From contig NZ_JAJKLK010000007.1 in NCBI RefSeq assembly GCF_020982545.1, positions 62,001 to 126,000 on the forward strand: a stretch of 64,000 nt of DNA, written 5' to 3'. Shown here piece after piece: positions 18,070-26,622 of this stretch. Under the pieces are notes generated by a model, which was not told the DNA's origin, made no database searches, and saw only the letters and a list, made by a program, of their open reading frames with translations. A program made the translations under genes and the position numbers. This stretch comes from Streptomyces sp. MNU76. GTDB taxonomy: Bacteria; Actinomycetota; Actinomycetes; Streptomycetales; Streptomycetaceae. How positions within the stretch are numbered: position 1 is the stretch's first letter; the number at the start of each line of letters is the position of its first letter.

Positions 18070-18621
18070 ATGAGTGTCGACGCGATCACGCACACCGAGT
18101 TCCCCGCAGGATACGTGGTGTTCTTCGGCGCCGACGGAAAGATCATCATGACCCCGCAGAGCGAAGAGCACTCCAGCACGATCAAGTCGATGCAGATCGA
18201 CTCTCTCGCCCTCGGCCGTCATGCGAAGGTCACCTCTGACGTCTACATCGACTTCCCGGCCGACGAGAACTCGGCCCCCGACCTGGCCATCCTGCGCGAG
18301 GACGCGCGCAAGGAGGGCAAGCGGTACAGCTTCGCGGACGTCCTGCTGATCTCCGAGGTCGTCTCGACCTCCTCAGCGCGCAAGGACTACGACGACTGCA
18401 CCGCGAAGTACTGCCGCTACGGCATCCCCGTCTACCTGGTCGTGGACCCCTACGCCCGGGAGGTCGTCCTGCACACCGAGCCCACGGCGAGCGGCTACAG
18501 CACCGCGCTCAAGCGCGCGTACGGCACAGGCAAGCTCCCCATCCCCCTCGCCGACGGCCGCACCTTCACCCTCGACCTCGACGAACTCCCCCTGCCGGAC
18601 CCGGAGCCCGACACTCACTGA
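18070..18621 (+). CDS. Uma2-family (DUF820) putative endonuclease
   Basis: 183 residues from ATG 18070 behind GGAAGGAG. The PD-(D/E)XK-like pattern is clear: VYIDFPADENSAPDLAIL (catalytic Asp), LLISEVVSTSSARKDYDD (Glu...Lys) and KYCRYGIPVYLVVDPYAR. Uma2 proteins are abundant in Streptomyces and in mobile elements; the cellular target is unknown. It is the first gene of element B. Confidence 0.8.
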   Translation: MSVDAITHTEFPAGYVVFFGADGKIIMTPQSEEHSSTIKSMQIDSLALGRHAKVTSDVYIDFPADENSAPDLAILREDARKEGKRYSFADVLLISEVVSTSSARKDYDDCTAKYCRYGIPVYLVVDPYAREVVLHTEPTASGYSTALKRAYGTGKLPIPLADGRTFTLDLDELPLPDPEPDTH

Positions 18622-18912
18622 GTCTGAGAAAACGCGCCCCGAAGCAGGAAGAGGCCCGGCAGCCGGTCGGCGAGGGCACGATCATCGAAACCGCGACTGA
18701 AGAACTCCACGCATTGGGGCGCCCGGGGTTTGGTGATCACTCCCGGGGTTTCGCTGTCCTTCCCGCCCCATTCTGGCCCCAGGAAGGCCCGGCGGCGGGC
18801 TGGGCCCCGTCGGGCGGGACTCCAGTACTGGGCCCGGCGACAAAAGGGCGTCCAGCGCACCGACCTTGCGACGCGAAGACGCTCTTCTCACATCCCCGCA
18901 CCGTTCATCCGG

Positions 18913-19351
18913 TGCGGGGCAAGCTCGGCCATCACCGACGTGGTCCGCTCCGTCGTCACCCCCGCCGCCCTCATTGCCGACCAAGCCAATACCGCGATCG
19001 TCGAGGCCCCGAACCCGGCCGGCCTGGACGAGGTCGACGAGATCACCCCAGTCGAGCAGATCGAGGCCGCCGCCCGCGAGTACGAGCACGCCGCCGACCA
19101 GGCCCGCCGCACTGACCGTGGCGAGCGCACCGCGAAGAAGGTCCTCGCGAGGCTGCCCGCCGGCACCCACGGCACATGGCGCGTCTTCCGCACTCCGTCC
19201 TCGCGGCAGGCCCGGACCTCGCTGAGATCACTCGCATCTTCAAGGCCCACGACCTCGCCCCGTCTCGATGAAGGCCTGCACCCCGAGCCTCAAGGTCGAA
19301 CTCGCCGAGGCCGCACCGGTCGAAAAAAGGCGCATTCTACGCGCTTCGTAG
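18913..19351 (+). pseudogene. Small mobile-element protein with two frameshifts
   Basis: Segments in three frames join into one protein: DVVRSVVTPAALIADQANTA, EQIEAAAREYEHAADQARRT, KKVLARLPAGTHGTWRVFRT, then PDLAEITRIFKAHDLAP and SMKACTPSLKVELAE. The pattern of a coiled coil followed by RLPAG..G.W.VFRTPS and K..TPSLKV is common in Streptomyces integrative elements, with no known function. The breaks are in a C run near 19208 and a G after 19262, each one base short. The start is not clear; 18622-18912 before it holds nothing I recognise. Confidence 0.5.
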
Positions 19352-19514
19352 CAGGGCGGTAATCGGTCTCGGGGGCAGCGTCCCCCGAACGGAGAAGGAC
19401 GCCTGTTCCGCCCTCGCCAGGGCGACTACCACCGAAAGCAGAACGCCCTCGGCCGGTGGTTACGTCAACGGTCCCGAAGTCTGGACCCAACTCCTGCATT
19501 GAAGGAGCAAGACC

Positions 19515-19868
19515 ATGGCGAAAACAGCAACAAGCGTTACTCCCGTCGGCGTCACCAAGCACCTAGCTTCTCTGCCTCCACAGCCCGAAGCCCTCAATCT
19601 CGACGCAGAAATGCAGGCCCGCGCCGAGCAGGACTCCGCCCGCATCATGGCTGCCATCAACAACCCCACCACCGTGTTCGAGGCGCTTACCGCTGCGCAC
19701 GGCATCCAGGTCGTGGAGTTGGAAGGTCCATTCGACGGCCTGTACGGGCACTACCTGCAGCACAAGGACGGCACCCGTCTCCTCGTTGTCCCCGCCGGAC
19801 AGGCTCCCTCCACCCGCCTGTGGGCCGCACGCGCCCTCCTCGCCCACCAAGGCGTGATGCCGGTATGA
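19515..19868 (+). CDS. Small hypothetical protein, first gene of an overlapping cassette
   Basis: 117 residues behind AAGGAG. It has no family I can name; TVFEALTAAHGIQVVELEGP and GHYLQHKDGTRLLVVPAG suggest a small alpha/beta protein. It is followed without a gap by four more small genes, each joined by a 4-base start/stop overlap, so they are probably co-translated. Confidence 0.65.
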   Translation: MAKTATSVTPVGVTKHLASLPPQPEALNLDAEMQARAEQDSARIMAAINNPTTVFEALTAAHGIQVVELEGPFDGLYGHYLQHKDGTRLLVVPAGQAPSTRLWAARALLAHQGVMPV

Positions 19869-20078
19869 CCTTCTCCGACTTCGACAAGGCCACCGCCGCC
19901 AACCCCCACCGCGTTCCTCGACCGGCTCGCCGCCGTCCTCCCCGGGGCGGTCGACGAGGCGATGCGGAAGGCCCTCCCGGACGTGTACACCACGCAGAAA
20001 GCCAAGGAACTCGCGGACGACATCTTCCTCCGCCTCCGCCAGCTGTACACCGACAAGGCCACGGAGGTGACGCTGTGA
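19865..20078 (+). pseudogene. Small hypothetical protein, frameshifted
   Basis: ATG 19865 overlaps the previous stop. MTFSDFDKATAANP runs into five Cs near 19901-19906. In the frame one base over it continues TAFLDRLAAVLPGAVDEAMR and KALPDVYTTQKAKELADD to the stop at 20078, so one extra C is present. About 70 residues, mainly helical, no known family. Confidence 0.55.
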
Positions 20079-20382
20079 CCGTCTCCACCACGAAGCCGTC
20101 CGCCGACCACCTGATGGACACCCCCTGCCCGTGCTCATCAGCGAGTTGGGCGTCACCCTCACCGACTCCCCGATCACCGACCGGGCGTTCTTCGGCGCCG
20201 TCATCGTCCAGCGCAAGACAGGTGAGCTGCGGCTCACCATGCCGACCGGGCGCAGCGAACTGGAGCACGACACCGTCGCCCGGTACCTACTCGCCCAGGC
20301 GCTCGGGGTACCGGTGCCTGACATGCCGGCGCCGTTCGTCACGACCCGTATCCCCGCCAAGCAGACCGAGGTGACGCTGTGA
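20075..20382 (+). pseudogene. Small hypothetical protein, frameshifted
   Basis: GTG 20075 overlaps the previous stop. VTVSTTKPSADHLMDTP must shift at the C run near 20119-20125 (one C short) to continue PVLISELGVTLTDSPITDRA and ELEHDTVARYLLAQALGVPV. About 102 residues, unknown family. Confidence 0.55.
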
Positions 20383-20969
20383 CCGCCACGATCCCCCTCG
20401 ACCTCACCCTCACGGTCCGACGCGGAACCACCTCCCCCGGCAAAGCCGCCAACCTCCGCGACCTCAGCCCCGCCGACGGCACCGCCACCCTCATCTACGA
20501 CAGGCACCTCGCCAACCCCGGCACCGCCGTCTGGCTCGCCCGCATCTCGCTGCGCCAGCACGGGTACGCCGTCCGCGAGGTGATCCTCGACGGCATGGGC
20601 TCGGACATCACCGGCCTGTTCCGGGAAGCGTCCCGGCTCCGCCTGGACGTCCACCTGGGCAGCGGCAGAGGCACTCCCAGGGTCGTCACCTACGACGACA
20701 GCCCGGCCGCCTACCAGGTCCCGGCTGGCTGGGACCTGGCGGACGCCACCGACCGGCTGCCCGCCGCGCATGCGGCGGCTCGCCCCCACGTTGTCCGCGT
20801 ACTGCGCGCCATCGACCTAGAGAAGGAGAACAACGGCGGGCGTATCGACAAGGCCCTCGACGTGGCAGCCGGGATGATCCTGGAGACCGGGGACCCCGAC
20901 CAGGTGTGGGACACGCTCACCCGTGTCCTCTGCGAGACCGGGTCCGAGCGGGCGGAGGTACCGGCATGA
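20379..20969 (+). CDS. Hypothetical protein of the element B cassette
   Basis: 196 residues, GTG start in a GTGA overlap. GTATLIYDRHLANPGTAVWL, VREVILDGMGSDITGLFREA and PRVVTYDDSPAAYQVP suggest an alpha/beta protein. The last third is helical (RIDKALDVAAGMILETGDPD). No family recognised. Confidence 0.65.
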   Translation: MTATIPLDLTLTVRRGTTSPGKAANLRDLSPADGTATLIYDRHLANPGTAVWLARISLRQHGYAVREVILDGMGSDITGLFREASRLRLDVHLGSGRGTPRVVTYDDSPAAYQVPAGWDLADATDRLPAAHAAARPHVVRVLRAIDLEKENNGGRIDKALDVAAGMILETGDPDQVWDTLTRVLCETGSERAEVPA

Positions 20970-21184
20970 CGACCGCCCTCAACGCCGACGCCACCCGCAT
21001 CATCGGGCAACTCCAGGAAGGGCACGCCGCGATGAACGCGGCCGGGCTCGGCAGCCCCGCACTGGACGACTTCAGCAACCTGCTCACCGAAATGATCGCT
21101 GAGGCTCCCGACCCGAAGTTCCGTCTCCACGAGATCGTCGAGCTCCTCGCCCGAGAACCCGGCAAGACTGCCAAGTCCGCCTGA
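20966..21184 (+). CDS. Small helical protein, last gene of the cassette
   Basis: 72 residues, ATG overlapping the previous stop. It is acidic and helical (ATRIIGQLQEGHAAMNAAGL, DDFSNLLTEMIAEAPDPKF). No family recognised. Confidence 0.6.
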   Translation: MTTALNADATRIIGQLQEGHAAMNAAGLGSPALDDFSNLLTEMIAEAPDPKFRLHEIVELLAREPGKTAKSA

Positions 21185-21430
21185 GCGGCACCCGTAGACG
21201 GCCCCGGGCTCAGGGACTCCACCGCTGGCCCGGGAGCGATCCGCAGCCGGCTCACTCGTACGGACCGGTACGTCACGCAGGCGCCCGAGGGCCGGCGGCA
21301 GACACGCTGCAGGGCGGCTGCATCGGAAAGTCCGCCTCGCTGACGACATGGAGGACAACGTCGAGCAGGCTTCGCAGGTCATGGCAGGGTGGCCGGCCGA
21401 AGTCCAGGCCGGGCCTGAGCCGCTCGGCCC

Positions 21431-21560
21431 GAGTTCAGCGACGCGGAGCTGGTCACCCTGGCGGCGATCCAGGCCTTGCTGGGCTTCTCCGAAGCCCGCT
21501 GGCTGCGCTACGCCCATGCCCGCCTGCGCGACAGCCCGCCCGCGCCAGCCGCTGGTGGGC
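21431..21560 (+). pseudogene. IS982-type transposase N-terminal fragment
   Basis: The frame reads EFSDAELVTLAAIQALLGFS then EARWLRYAHARLRDS, close to the N-terminus of IS982 transposases. It breaks off after about 40 residues and there is no DDE part. The rest of 21185-21878 holds no intact gene. Confidence 0.5.
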
Positions 21561-21878
21561 GAAGAACCTCTTCCAGCGAGTGACCTGCCCCAGGCGGACG
21601 TAGCGGGCGACACGTCGCAGGGAAAGACCATCGCGCAGCACGAGGATGGCCAGCAACCTCGTCGAGTTCGACGTGCTCATCGACAACCCGAACCCGACTG
21701 AGACCGTAAAGCGCCAACTGCTACAGGCGCAGGAGCCACGCAACGAACGGGTTGCAGACCGCGCACCAGGCGGAGCACGTTGATCGTGGAGTTGTCCGGA
21801 TGGCACAACTCTGCAGCCCAGAGCAAGCCGGTGACCGCGCGGCAGATCAGGACCCGTTTGCACGATCGCTGCACACTT

Positions 21879-22280
21879 GGCCACCATATGGCCACCACGG
21901 CGAACCCGACAGACCCGACCTGACCGGTAACACAGAGCAAAATGCCAGGTCAAAGCCCTGTGAATCGAAACAGCCACTGGCAGTCAATCCCAGACCTACG
22001 CATTGCGATGCGTAGCCCGCAGGTGCCCGATTAGCCCGGATTCCAAGGTCACCCAAAACAAGAAACCCCAGGTCAAAGGCTTGACCTGGGGTTCACCATG
22101 GAGCCGCCTTCGGGATTCGAACCCGAGACCTACGCATTACGAGGCCATGAGTGATCGTGTTGCCTGGCGACGACTGATGCTGCCGGATGCTGTTGTGCCT
22201 GATCAGACCACCCGCGCCATGCTGAGCGCCGGTATCTCGTGCCGCACCATCCACAGGCGTCCGGCCACCCCTTGGCCACT
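21879..22280 (-). other. Attachment-site copy 3 (junction of elements B and C)
   Basis: Core at 22100-22143, here with CTCGTAATG in the anticodon loop. Left arm repeats GGCCACC at 21879-21885 and 21890-21896 (221 bp before the core), decayed anticodon-like copy at 21993 (107 bp before), right arms GGCCACC/GGCCACT at 22263-22269 and 22274-22280 (163 bp after). All offsets equal those of copy 2. Confidence 0.75.
22064..22093 (-). terminator. tRNA-type terminator at att copy 3
   Basis: Arms aaccccaggtca / tgacctggggtt around a short loop, as at copy 2. Confidence 0.7.
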
Positions 22281-22378
22281 TCCGGCATCCCCGGCCCCGC
22301 TCCCCTGCCCGCACCACACGGTTGTCAGACTCCCACAGACTGCTCAGTCCCACCGCGGCATGATCGAAGACGCGGGCT

Positions 22379-23032
22379 TCAGGTCGGACCCGACCAGTCG
22401 AAGGTGATGTGCTTGCTGGACTGACCCTCCCTGCTCCAGTGGAAGCCGAAGTCGTCGGCGCGGTCCACAGTCGACCGGCCCCAGGTCGCGACCTGCCCCG
22501 GACCGGTCTCCGATCCCGGCAGGTTGGTGGACTGCACACGCGCCCCCTCGGGGGTCGTCGGTCCGGTGAGGGCCATCGCACTCGCCTCGACCCGGCCCGG
22601 AACGGTGGCCTTCCAACCGCCGAGGTCCTCGTCGACCCGCACCTCGATGGGGGCGAAGTCCATGCCACGCATCTCGGCTCCGAACATGCTGATCATTTCG
22701 GCAGGCCAACTGCCGGCCTGACCACCGAAGATCATCTGCAGTGCCTCGCGCTGCGCGTCGTCGGCCCTCTCGTCAAGGAAGACGGCCCCGTACGCATCGG
22801 AGTGCTCGGCCCACACGTTGCCGACGAACGAGGCGACCATCAGCACGTTGAGGCCGCCCAGCGGCACATCGCCGTAACGCCCCTCGCGCACATGCCAGGC
22901 CAGGACTCCCTCGCAGTCACCGTAGGTGGGCGGCTGTGCGAACGAGCAGGGGCACGGCACATCGCACTTACAGGTGTCGAACCAGTCCCCGGACGCATGC
23001 CACTTCGGAACAGACTTCGCGGTCTCCGTCAT
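22379..23032 (-). CDS. DUF1326-family protein
   Basis: 217 residues. GDWFDTCKCDVPCPCSFAQP and CEGVLAWHVREGRYGDVPLG are the cysteine-rich hallmark of DUF1326, with CxCxxxCxC suggesting metal binding. The family has no established function and usually sits beside DUF2182, which is the divergent neighbour here at 23233. Confidence 0.85.
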   Translation of the reverse strand: MTETAKSVPKWHASGDWFDTCKCDVPCPCSFAQPPTYGDCEGVLAWHVREGRYGDVPLGGLNVLMVASFVGNVWAEHSDAYGAVFLDERADDAQREALQMIFGGQAGSWPAEMISMFGAEMRGMDFAPIEVRVDEDLGGWKATVPGRVEASAMALTGPTTPEGARVQSTNLPGSETGPGQVATWGRSTVDRADDFGFHWSREGQSSKHITFDWSGPT

Positions 23033-23232
23033 GTCCTCGCCTCCTCGCGACCCACACCGGGTGAATCAGGTGGTCGGCAATCTCGCGGGGAACACGCCGC
23101 CGTGGGACACCGCATCCGCTCGGTGACACGGGCCATCACCTCCATTCTCCTCCCTGTGCCGCAGGAGAGCCAAGGCGTCCGGGACGGAGCAGACGCCTCG
23201 CAGGCGGCCGCCTTCTGTGGTGACCTGGAAGC

Positions 23233-24051
23233 GTGTTCCGTAACCGGGCATCCCTCTCCGCGCCCATGCGGCCGGGCAATCTCCTCCCCGTGCGGGAGAT
23301 GACCATCGCCTGGCCCCTCATGCTGCTGCTCGCCCTGCTCGCCTGGCTCCTCGTGGTCGGGCAGGCCGATGGCACGGAGATGGGGCCGGGGACGATGGGC
23401 CTCGGCCTGCCGCTGTTCCTGCTGCTCTGGGTGATCATGATGGCCGCCATGATGTTCCCGTCCGTGTCGCCGGTGGCCATCACCTGGGTCCGGGCCATCG
23501 GCCGTCAGTCGTCCGGCGCCGTCCGGGCAGCGCGGACCGCCCAGTTCGTGGGCGGATACCTGATCGCTTGGACGGTGTTCGGACTCGTGGTGTACGGGAT
23601 CCTCACGGTGACCGGCAACCTGGTCGACAGCCACCCCGACGCCGGGCGCTGGATCGGCGCCGGAGCCTTTCTGCTCGCCGGACTTCATCAGCTCAGTCCG
23701 CTGAAGAACGTATGCCTGCGCCACTGCCGAAGCCCCATGGGCCAACTCGTGCGCTACGCCGGCTACCGGTCGCACGCCCGCGATCTGCGCGTCGGGGCCC
23801 ACCACGGGCTCTACTGCGTGGGCTGCTGCTGGGGCCTCATGATCGTCCTTGTACCGCTCGGCACCATGAACATCGCGGCGATGGCCGGACTCACGGTCGT
23901 CATCTTCGTCGAGAAGCTGTGGCGGCTGGGACCGGTGTTCAGTACGGCGGTCGGTGTCGTGTTCCTGGTCCTGGCCGCGCTGGCCCCGTTCCAGTCCTGG
24001 CTTCTGCCAGCACTGGAGCATTCGGGGCCGTCGATGCGACCGATGACTTAG
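23233..24051 (+). CDS. DUF2182 integral membrane protein
   Basis: 272 residues with six or seven hydrophobic helices. LWVIMMAAMMFPSVSPV and HHGLYCVGCCWGLMIVLVPL carry the Met and Cys residues that led the family to be called predicted metal-binding. The chosen GTG at 23233 is uncertain; ATG 23266 and 23299 are alternatives. It diverges from its usual DUF1326 partner, with about 200 bp for the promoters. Their proximity to a metal efflux gene fits metal handling. Confidence 0.85.
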   Translation: MFRNRASLSAPMRPGNLLPVREMTIAWPLMLLLALLAWLLVVGQADGTEMGPGTMGLGLPLFLLLWVIMMAAMMFPSVSPVAITWVRAIGRQSSGAVRAARTAQFVGGYLIAWTVFGLVVYGILTVTGNLVDSHPDAGRWIGAGAFLLAGLHQLSPLKNVCLRHCRSPMGQLVRYAGYRSHARDLRVGAHHGLYCVGCCWGLMIVLVPLGTMNIAAMAGLTVVIFVEKLWRLGPVFSTAVGVVFLVLAALAPFQSWLLPALEHSGPSMRPMT

Positions 24052-24095
24052 GCGACTGACGGGTTGATCAACCTCAGCGACCGGCCACCTGCGGT

Positions 24096-24803
24096 TCAGC
24101 AGCAGTCGCATCCCGAGCCGCAACCGCACGCATCCGCTTCCTGGCGCGGAACCGGGATCGAGACGGCCGAGGTCACGCAGCACCCCTTGCCCTGCCACGC
24201 GTCGCGGCCTTCCTTGACCGCGATGGCGGCGATGACGAGAGCCGCGATCGGGTCGGCCCACGACCAGCCGAGCACCGCATTGGCGACCAGGCCGACGAGC
24301 AGGACGCCGGAGAGGTAGGTGCACAGCAGGGTCTGCTTGGAGTCCGCGACCGCGCTGGCGGAACCCAGTTCGCGTCCGGCCTTGCGCTGGGCAGCGGACA
24401 GGAACGGCATGACGGCCAGGGACAGGGCGGCGATCACGATGCCGGGGATGGAGCGGTCGGCCTCGCCGGCGCCGGTCAGGGCGCGCACCGCGTCGACGGT
24501 GACGTACGCGGCGAGCGCGAAGAACGACACCGAGATGACGCGCAGCGTCGTCTTCTCCCGCGCCTCCCGCGCCGCGTGCTCGCGGGCGGAGAACTGCCAG
24601 GCGACCGCGGCGGCGGCGGAGACCTCGATGACCGAGTCGATGCCGAAGCCGATCAGCGCGGTGGAAGAGGCGATCGTTCCCGCGGTGATCGCGACGATCG
24701 CCTCGATGACGTTGTAGAAGATGGTCGCGGCGACCAGCAGGCTTATCCGGCGTGCCAGCGCATCACGCCGGGCCGGGGACGGCCCGAGGGATGTCGCGGC
24801 CAT
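24096..24803 (-). CDS. Cation efflux-family transporter
   Basis: 235 residues. Helices include ISLLVAATIFYNVIEAIVAI, TALIGFGIDSVIEVSAAAA (with a D residue at the metal site) and DPIAALVIAAIAVKEGRDAW, in the CDF order. The C-terminus CGCGSGCDCC is a cysteine cluster likely to bind soft metal. It is co-transcribed with the CmtR-like sensor upstream (TGATG overlap). Cd, Pb, Co or Zn export is likely; the ion cannot be fixed from sequence. Confidence 0.8.
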   Translation of the reverse strand: MAATSLGPSPARRDALARRISLLVAATIFYNVIEAIVAITAGTIASSTALIGFGIDSVIEVSAAAAVAWQFSAREHAAREAREKTTLRVISVSFFALAAYVTVDAVRALTGAGEADRSIPGIVIAALSLAVMPFLSAAQRKAGRELGSASAVADSKQTLLCTYLSGVLLVGLVANAVLGWSWADPIAALVIAAIAVKEGRDAWQGKGCCVTSAVSIPVPRQEADACGCGSGCDCC

Positions 24804-25153
24804 CAGCAGCAGCCCTCCGTCTCCGCGTCCGGGCAGGTCCGGTCCGCCTCGACCGCCACCACGGCGTTGCGCAGGTCGTCCAACGCGTGCCCGAGGCGTT
24901 CATCGGCCAGCTCGTAGCGGGTGCGGCGACCGACAGGCACGGCGACGACCAGACCGCAGTCCCGCAGGCACGCCAGGTGGTTCGACAGCCTCGTGCGGGA
25001 GACACCGAGGGCGTCGGCGAGATCGGAAGGGTGGGCCGGGGCCTCGCGCAGCGCGAGCAGCAGCCGGCAGCGGATCGGGTCGGCGAGCGCGCGGCCGAAG
25101 CGGGCCAGCACCTCGATGTCAGAGGCAACAGTCAGCACATGGCGAAAGTACAT
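24803..25153 (-). CDS. cmtR: ArsR/SmtB-family metal sensor, CmtR-like
   Basis: 116 residues. FGRALADPIRCRLLLALREA and GVSRTRLSNHLACLRDCGLV form the winged helix. The CLRDC pair in the recognition region and the cysteines of the C-terminal TCPDAETEGCC match the Cd/Pb site of mycobacterial CmtR (two Cys in alpha-4 plus one near the C-terminus). It would repress its own operon with the efflux gene until metal binds. GTG 25138 is an alternative start. Confidence 0.8.
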   Translation of the reverse strand: MYFRHVLTVASDIEVLARFGRALADPIRCRLLLALREAPAHPSDLADALGVSRTRLSNHLACLRDCGLVVAVPVGRRTRYELADERLGHALDDLRNAVVAVEADRTCPDAETEGCC

Positions 25154-25157
25154 GACA

Positions 25158-25171
25158 TCCTGAATTCAGGA
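25158..25171. promoter_or_regulatory. Palindrome tcctgaattcagga, candidate CmtR operator
   Basis: A perfect 14-bp palindrome 5 bp upstream of the sensor start, in the divergent promoter shared with the methyltransferase at 25241. Its position fits ArsR-family repression. Confidence 0.5.
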
Positions 25172-25240
25172 GATCGTGGACTGTCCCGCTTGGCGGCGGC
25201 GCCTAGGCTGACTGCGCAGAGAATCGGGAGGCGGACAGCC

Positions 25241-25902
25241 GTGGCAGACGACGGGCAGGAGTTGGGCGAGGCCCAGCGGGCGCACTGGCAGCAGACGTAC
25301 GCCGCCCACCCTGGCATGTACGGCGAGCAGCCCTCCGCTCCCGCGGTCCACGCCGCCACCGCCTTCCGCGCGGCCGGGGCGACTGTGCTGGAGCTGGGCG
25401 CCGGACACGGGCGCGACGCCCTGTATTTCGCACGCGAGGGCTTCACCGTGCAGGCCACCGACTTCAGCCCGGTCGCCCTGGAGCAGCTGCGCGGCTCCGC
25501 CCGGGACCAGGGCATCGCCGGGCAGGTCACCACCATGGTCCACGACGTGCGTGAGCCCCTGCCGCTGCCGGACGACTCGGTCGACGCGGGCTTCGCGCAC
25601 ATGCTGCTGTGCATGGCCTTGTCCACCAAGGAGATCCACACGGCGGTCGGCGAGATCCGCCGTGTCGTGCGGCCGGGCGGGTCTTCGTCTACACCGTCCG
25701 CCACACCGGCGACGCCCACTACGGCGCCGGCACCGCCCATGGCGACGACATCCACGAACACGGCGGGTTCGCCGTGCACTTCTTCCCCCGCGATCTGGTC
25801 GACGCCCTCGCCGACGGCTGGAGCCTGGACGAGATCCACGCGTTCGAAGAAGGCGACCTCCCCCGTCGGCTGTGGCGCATCACCCAGACCCTGCCCGGAT
25901 GA
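25241..25902 (+). pseudogene. Class I SAM methyltransferase, one frameshift
   Basis: From GTG 25241: ATVLELGAGHGRDALYFARE is the SAM-binding motif I, then VQATDFSPVALEQLR and LPDDSVDAGFAHMLLCMALS. At RRVVRPGG the frame breaks at 25678-25681, where one G is missing. The next frame continues VFVYTVRHTGDAHYGAGTAH and DLVDALADGWSLDEIHAFEE to the stop at 25902. The whole protein would be about 220 residues. The UbiE/tellurite-resistance-like pattern and the divergent metal sensor hint at a metal-linked role, but this is a guess. Confidence 0.7.
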
Positions 25903-26034
25903 CCGCCGCCGGCTGGTCGGCGCCGGACATCACCGTCTACGGCAGCCCCAGGTTGACGCAGCCCCGGATACCGGGCAGATCGCTGGGCGCGGCGGGACAG
26001 GCGGTGGTCAACGGCTTCGGGTTGCGCCATCGGT

Positions 26035-26622
26035 ATGGCCATCGACGCGGTCGAACGCGCCCAGGACGAACTGCCCCGCCCCGGCGTCCGACACCGGGTC
26101 GAACACTGCGCGCTGCCTGAGGACGCGCAGATCAAGCGGATGGCCGACCTGGGCATGTGGGCGGTCTTCCAGCCCCAGCACAACTGGTACACCGGTGACT
26201 GGGTGCTGGACACCATCGGCGAGAGCGCACACCGTTACAGCCCCGCCGGCCTGTTCCAGGCCGCGGGCGCTCCCTACGTGCTGAGCTCGGACGCGCCCGT
26301 GGCCTGGCCCTCCCCGTTGGAGGCGGTGGCAGCCGCCGTTCACCGGCGCACTGTCCTTGGCACCGTCCTCGGCGGCACCGACACAGCCCTCACCGTCATG
26401 CAGTGGCTCCGCGCTCATACCCTGGCCGGGGCCGCCGCCCTGCACCGTGACCACGAGACCGGCTCCCTGGAACCCGGGAAGTGCGCCGACTTCGCCGTCC
26501 TGGCCACCGACCCGACCACCGTTCCACCGATCGAACTCCCCGGCATCGCGGTGCGGCAGACCTGGATCGGCGGGGCCTGCGTCTTGGACCGCTCCCTGTC
26601 CGGGCAGGACACCCGCGGATGA
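26035..26622 (+). pseudogene. C-terminal fragment of a YtcJ-like amidohydrolase
   Basis: 195 residues align with the last third of amidohydrolase_3 proteins: VRHRVEHCALPEDAQIKRM, SSDAPVAWPSPLEAVAAAV (metal-site Asp) and HETGSLEPGKCADFAVLATD. The N-terminal part with the HxH metal ligands is absent. The frame from 25899 upstream (MTAAGWSAPDITVYG) is unrelated and in another frame. Its stop overlaps the next start, so ribosomes may still pass through it. Confidence 0.7.

Noticed and set aside
21453-21977. Minus-strand frame as an IS or ParB-like gene
   Set aside because: Only vague similarity and no complete motif. The plus-strand IS982 fragment explains part of the region better.
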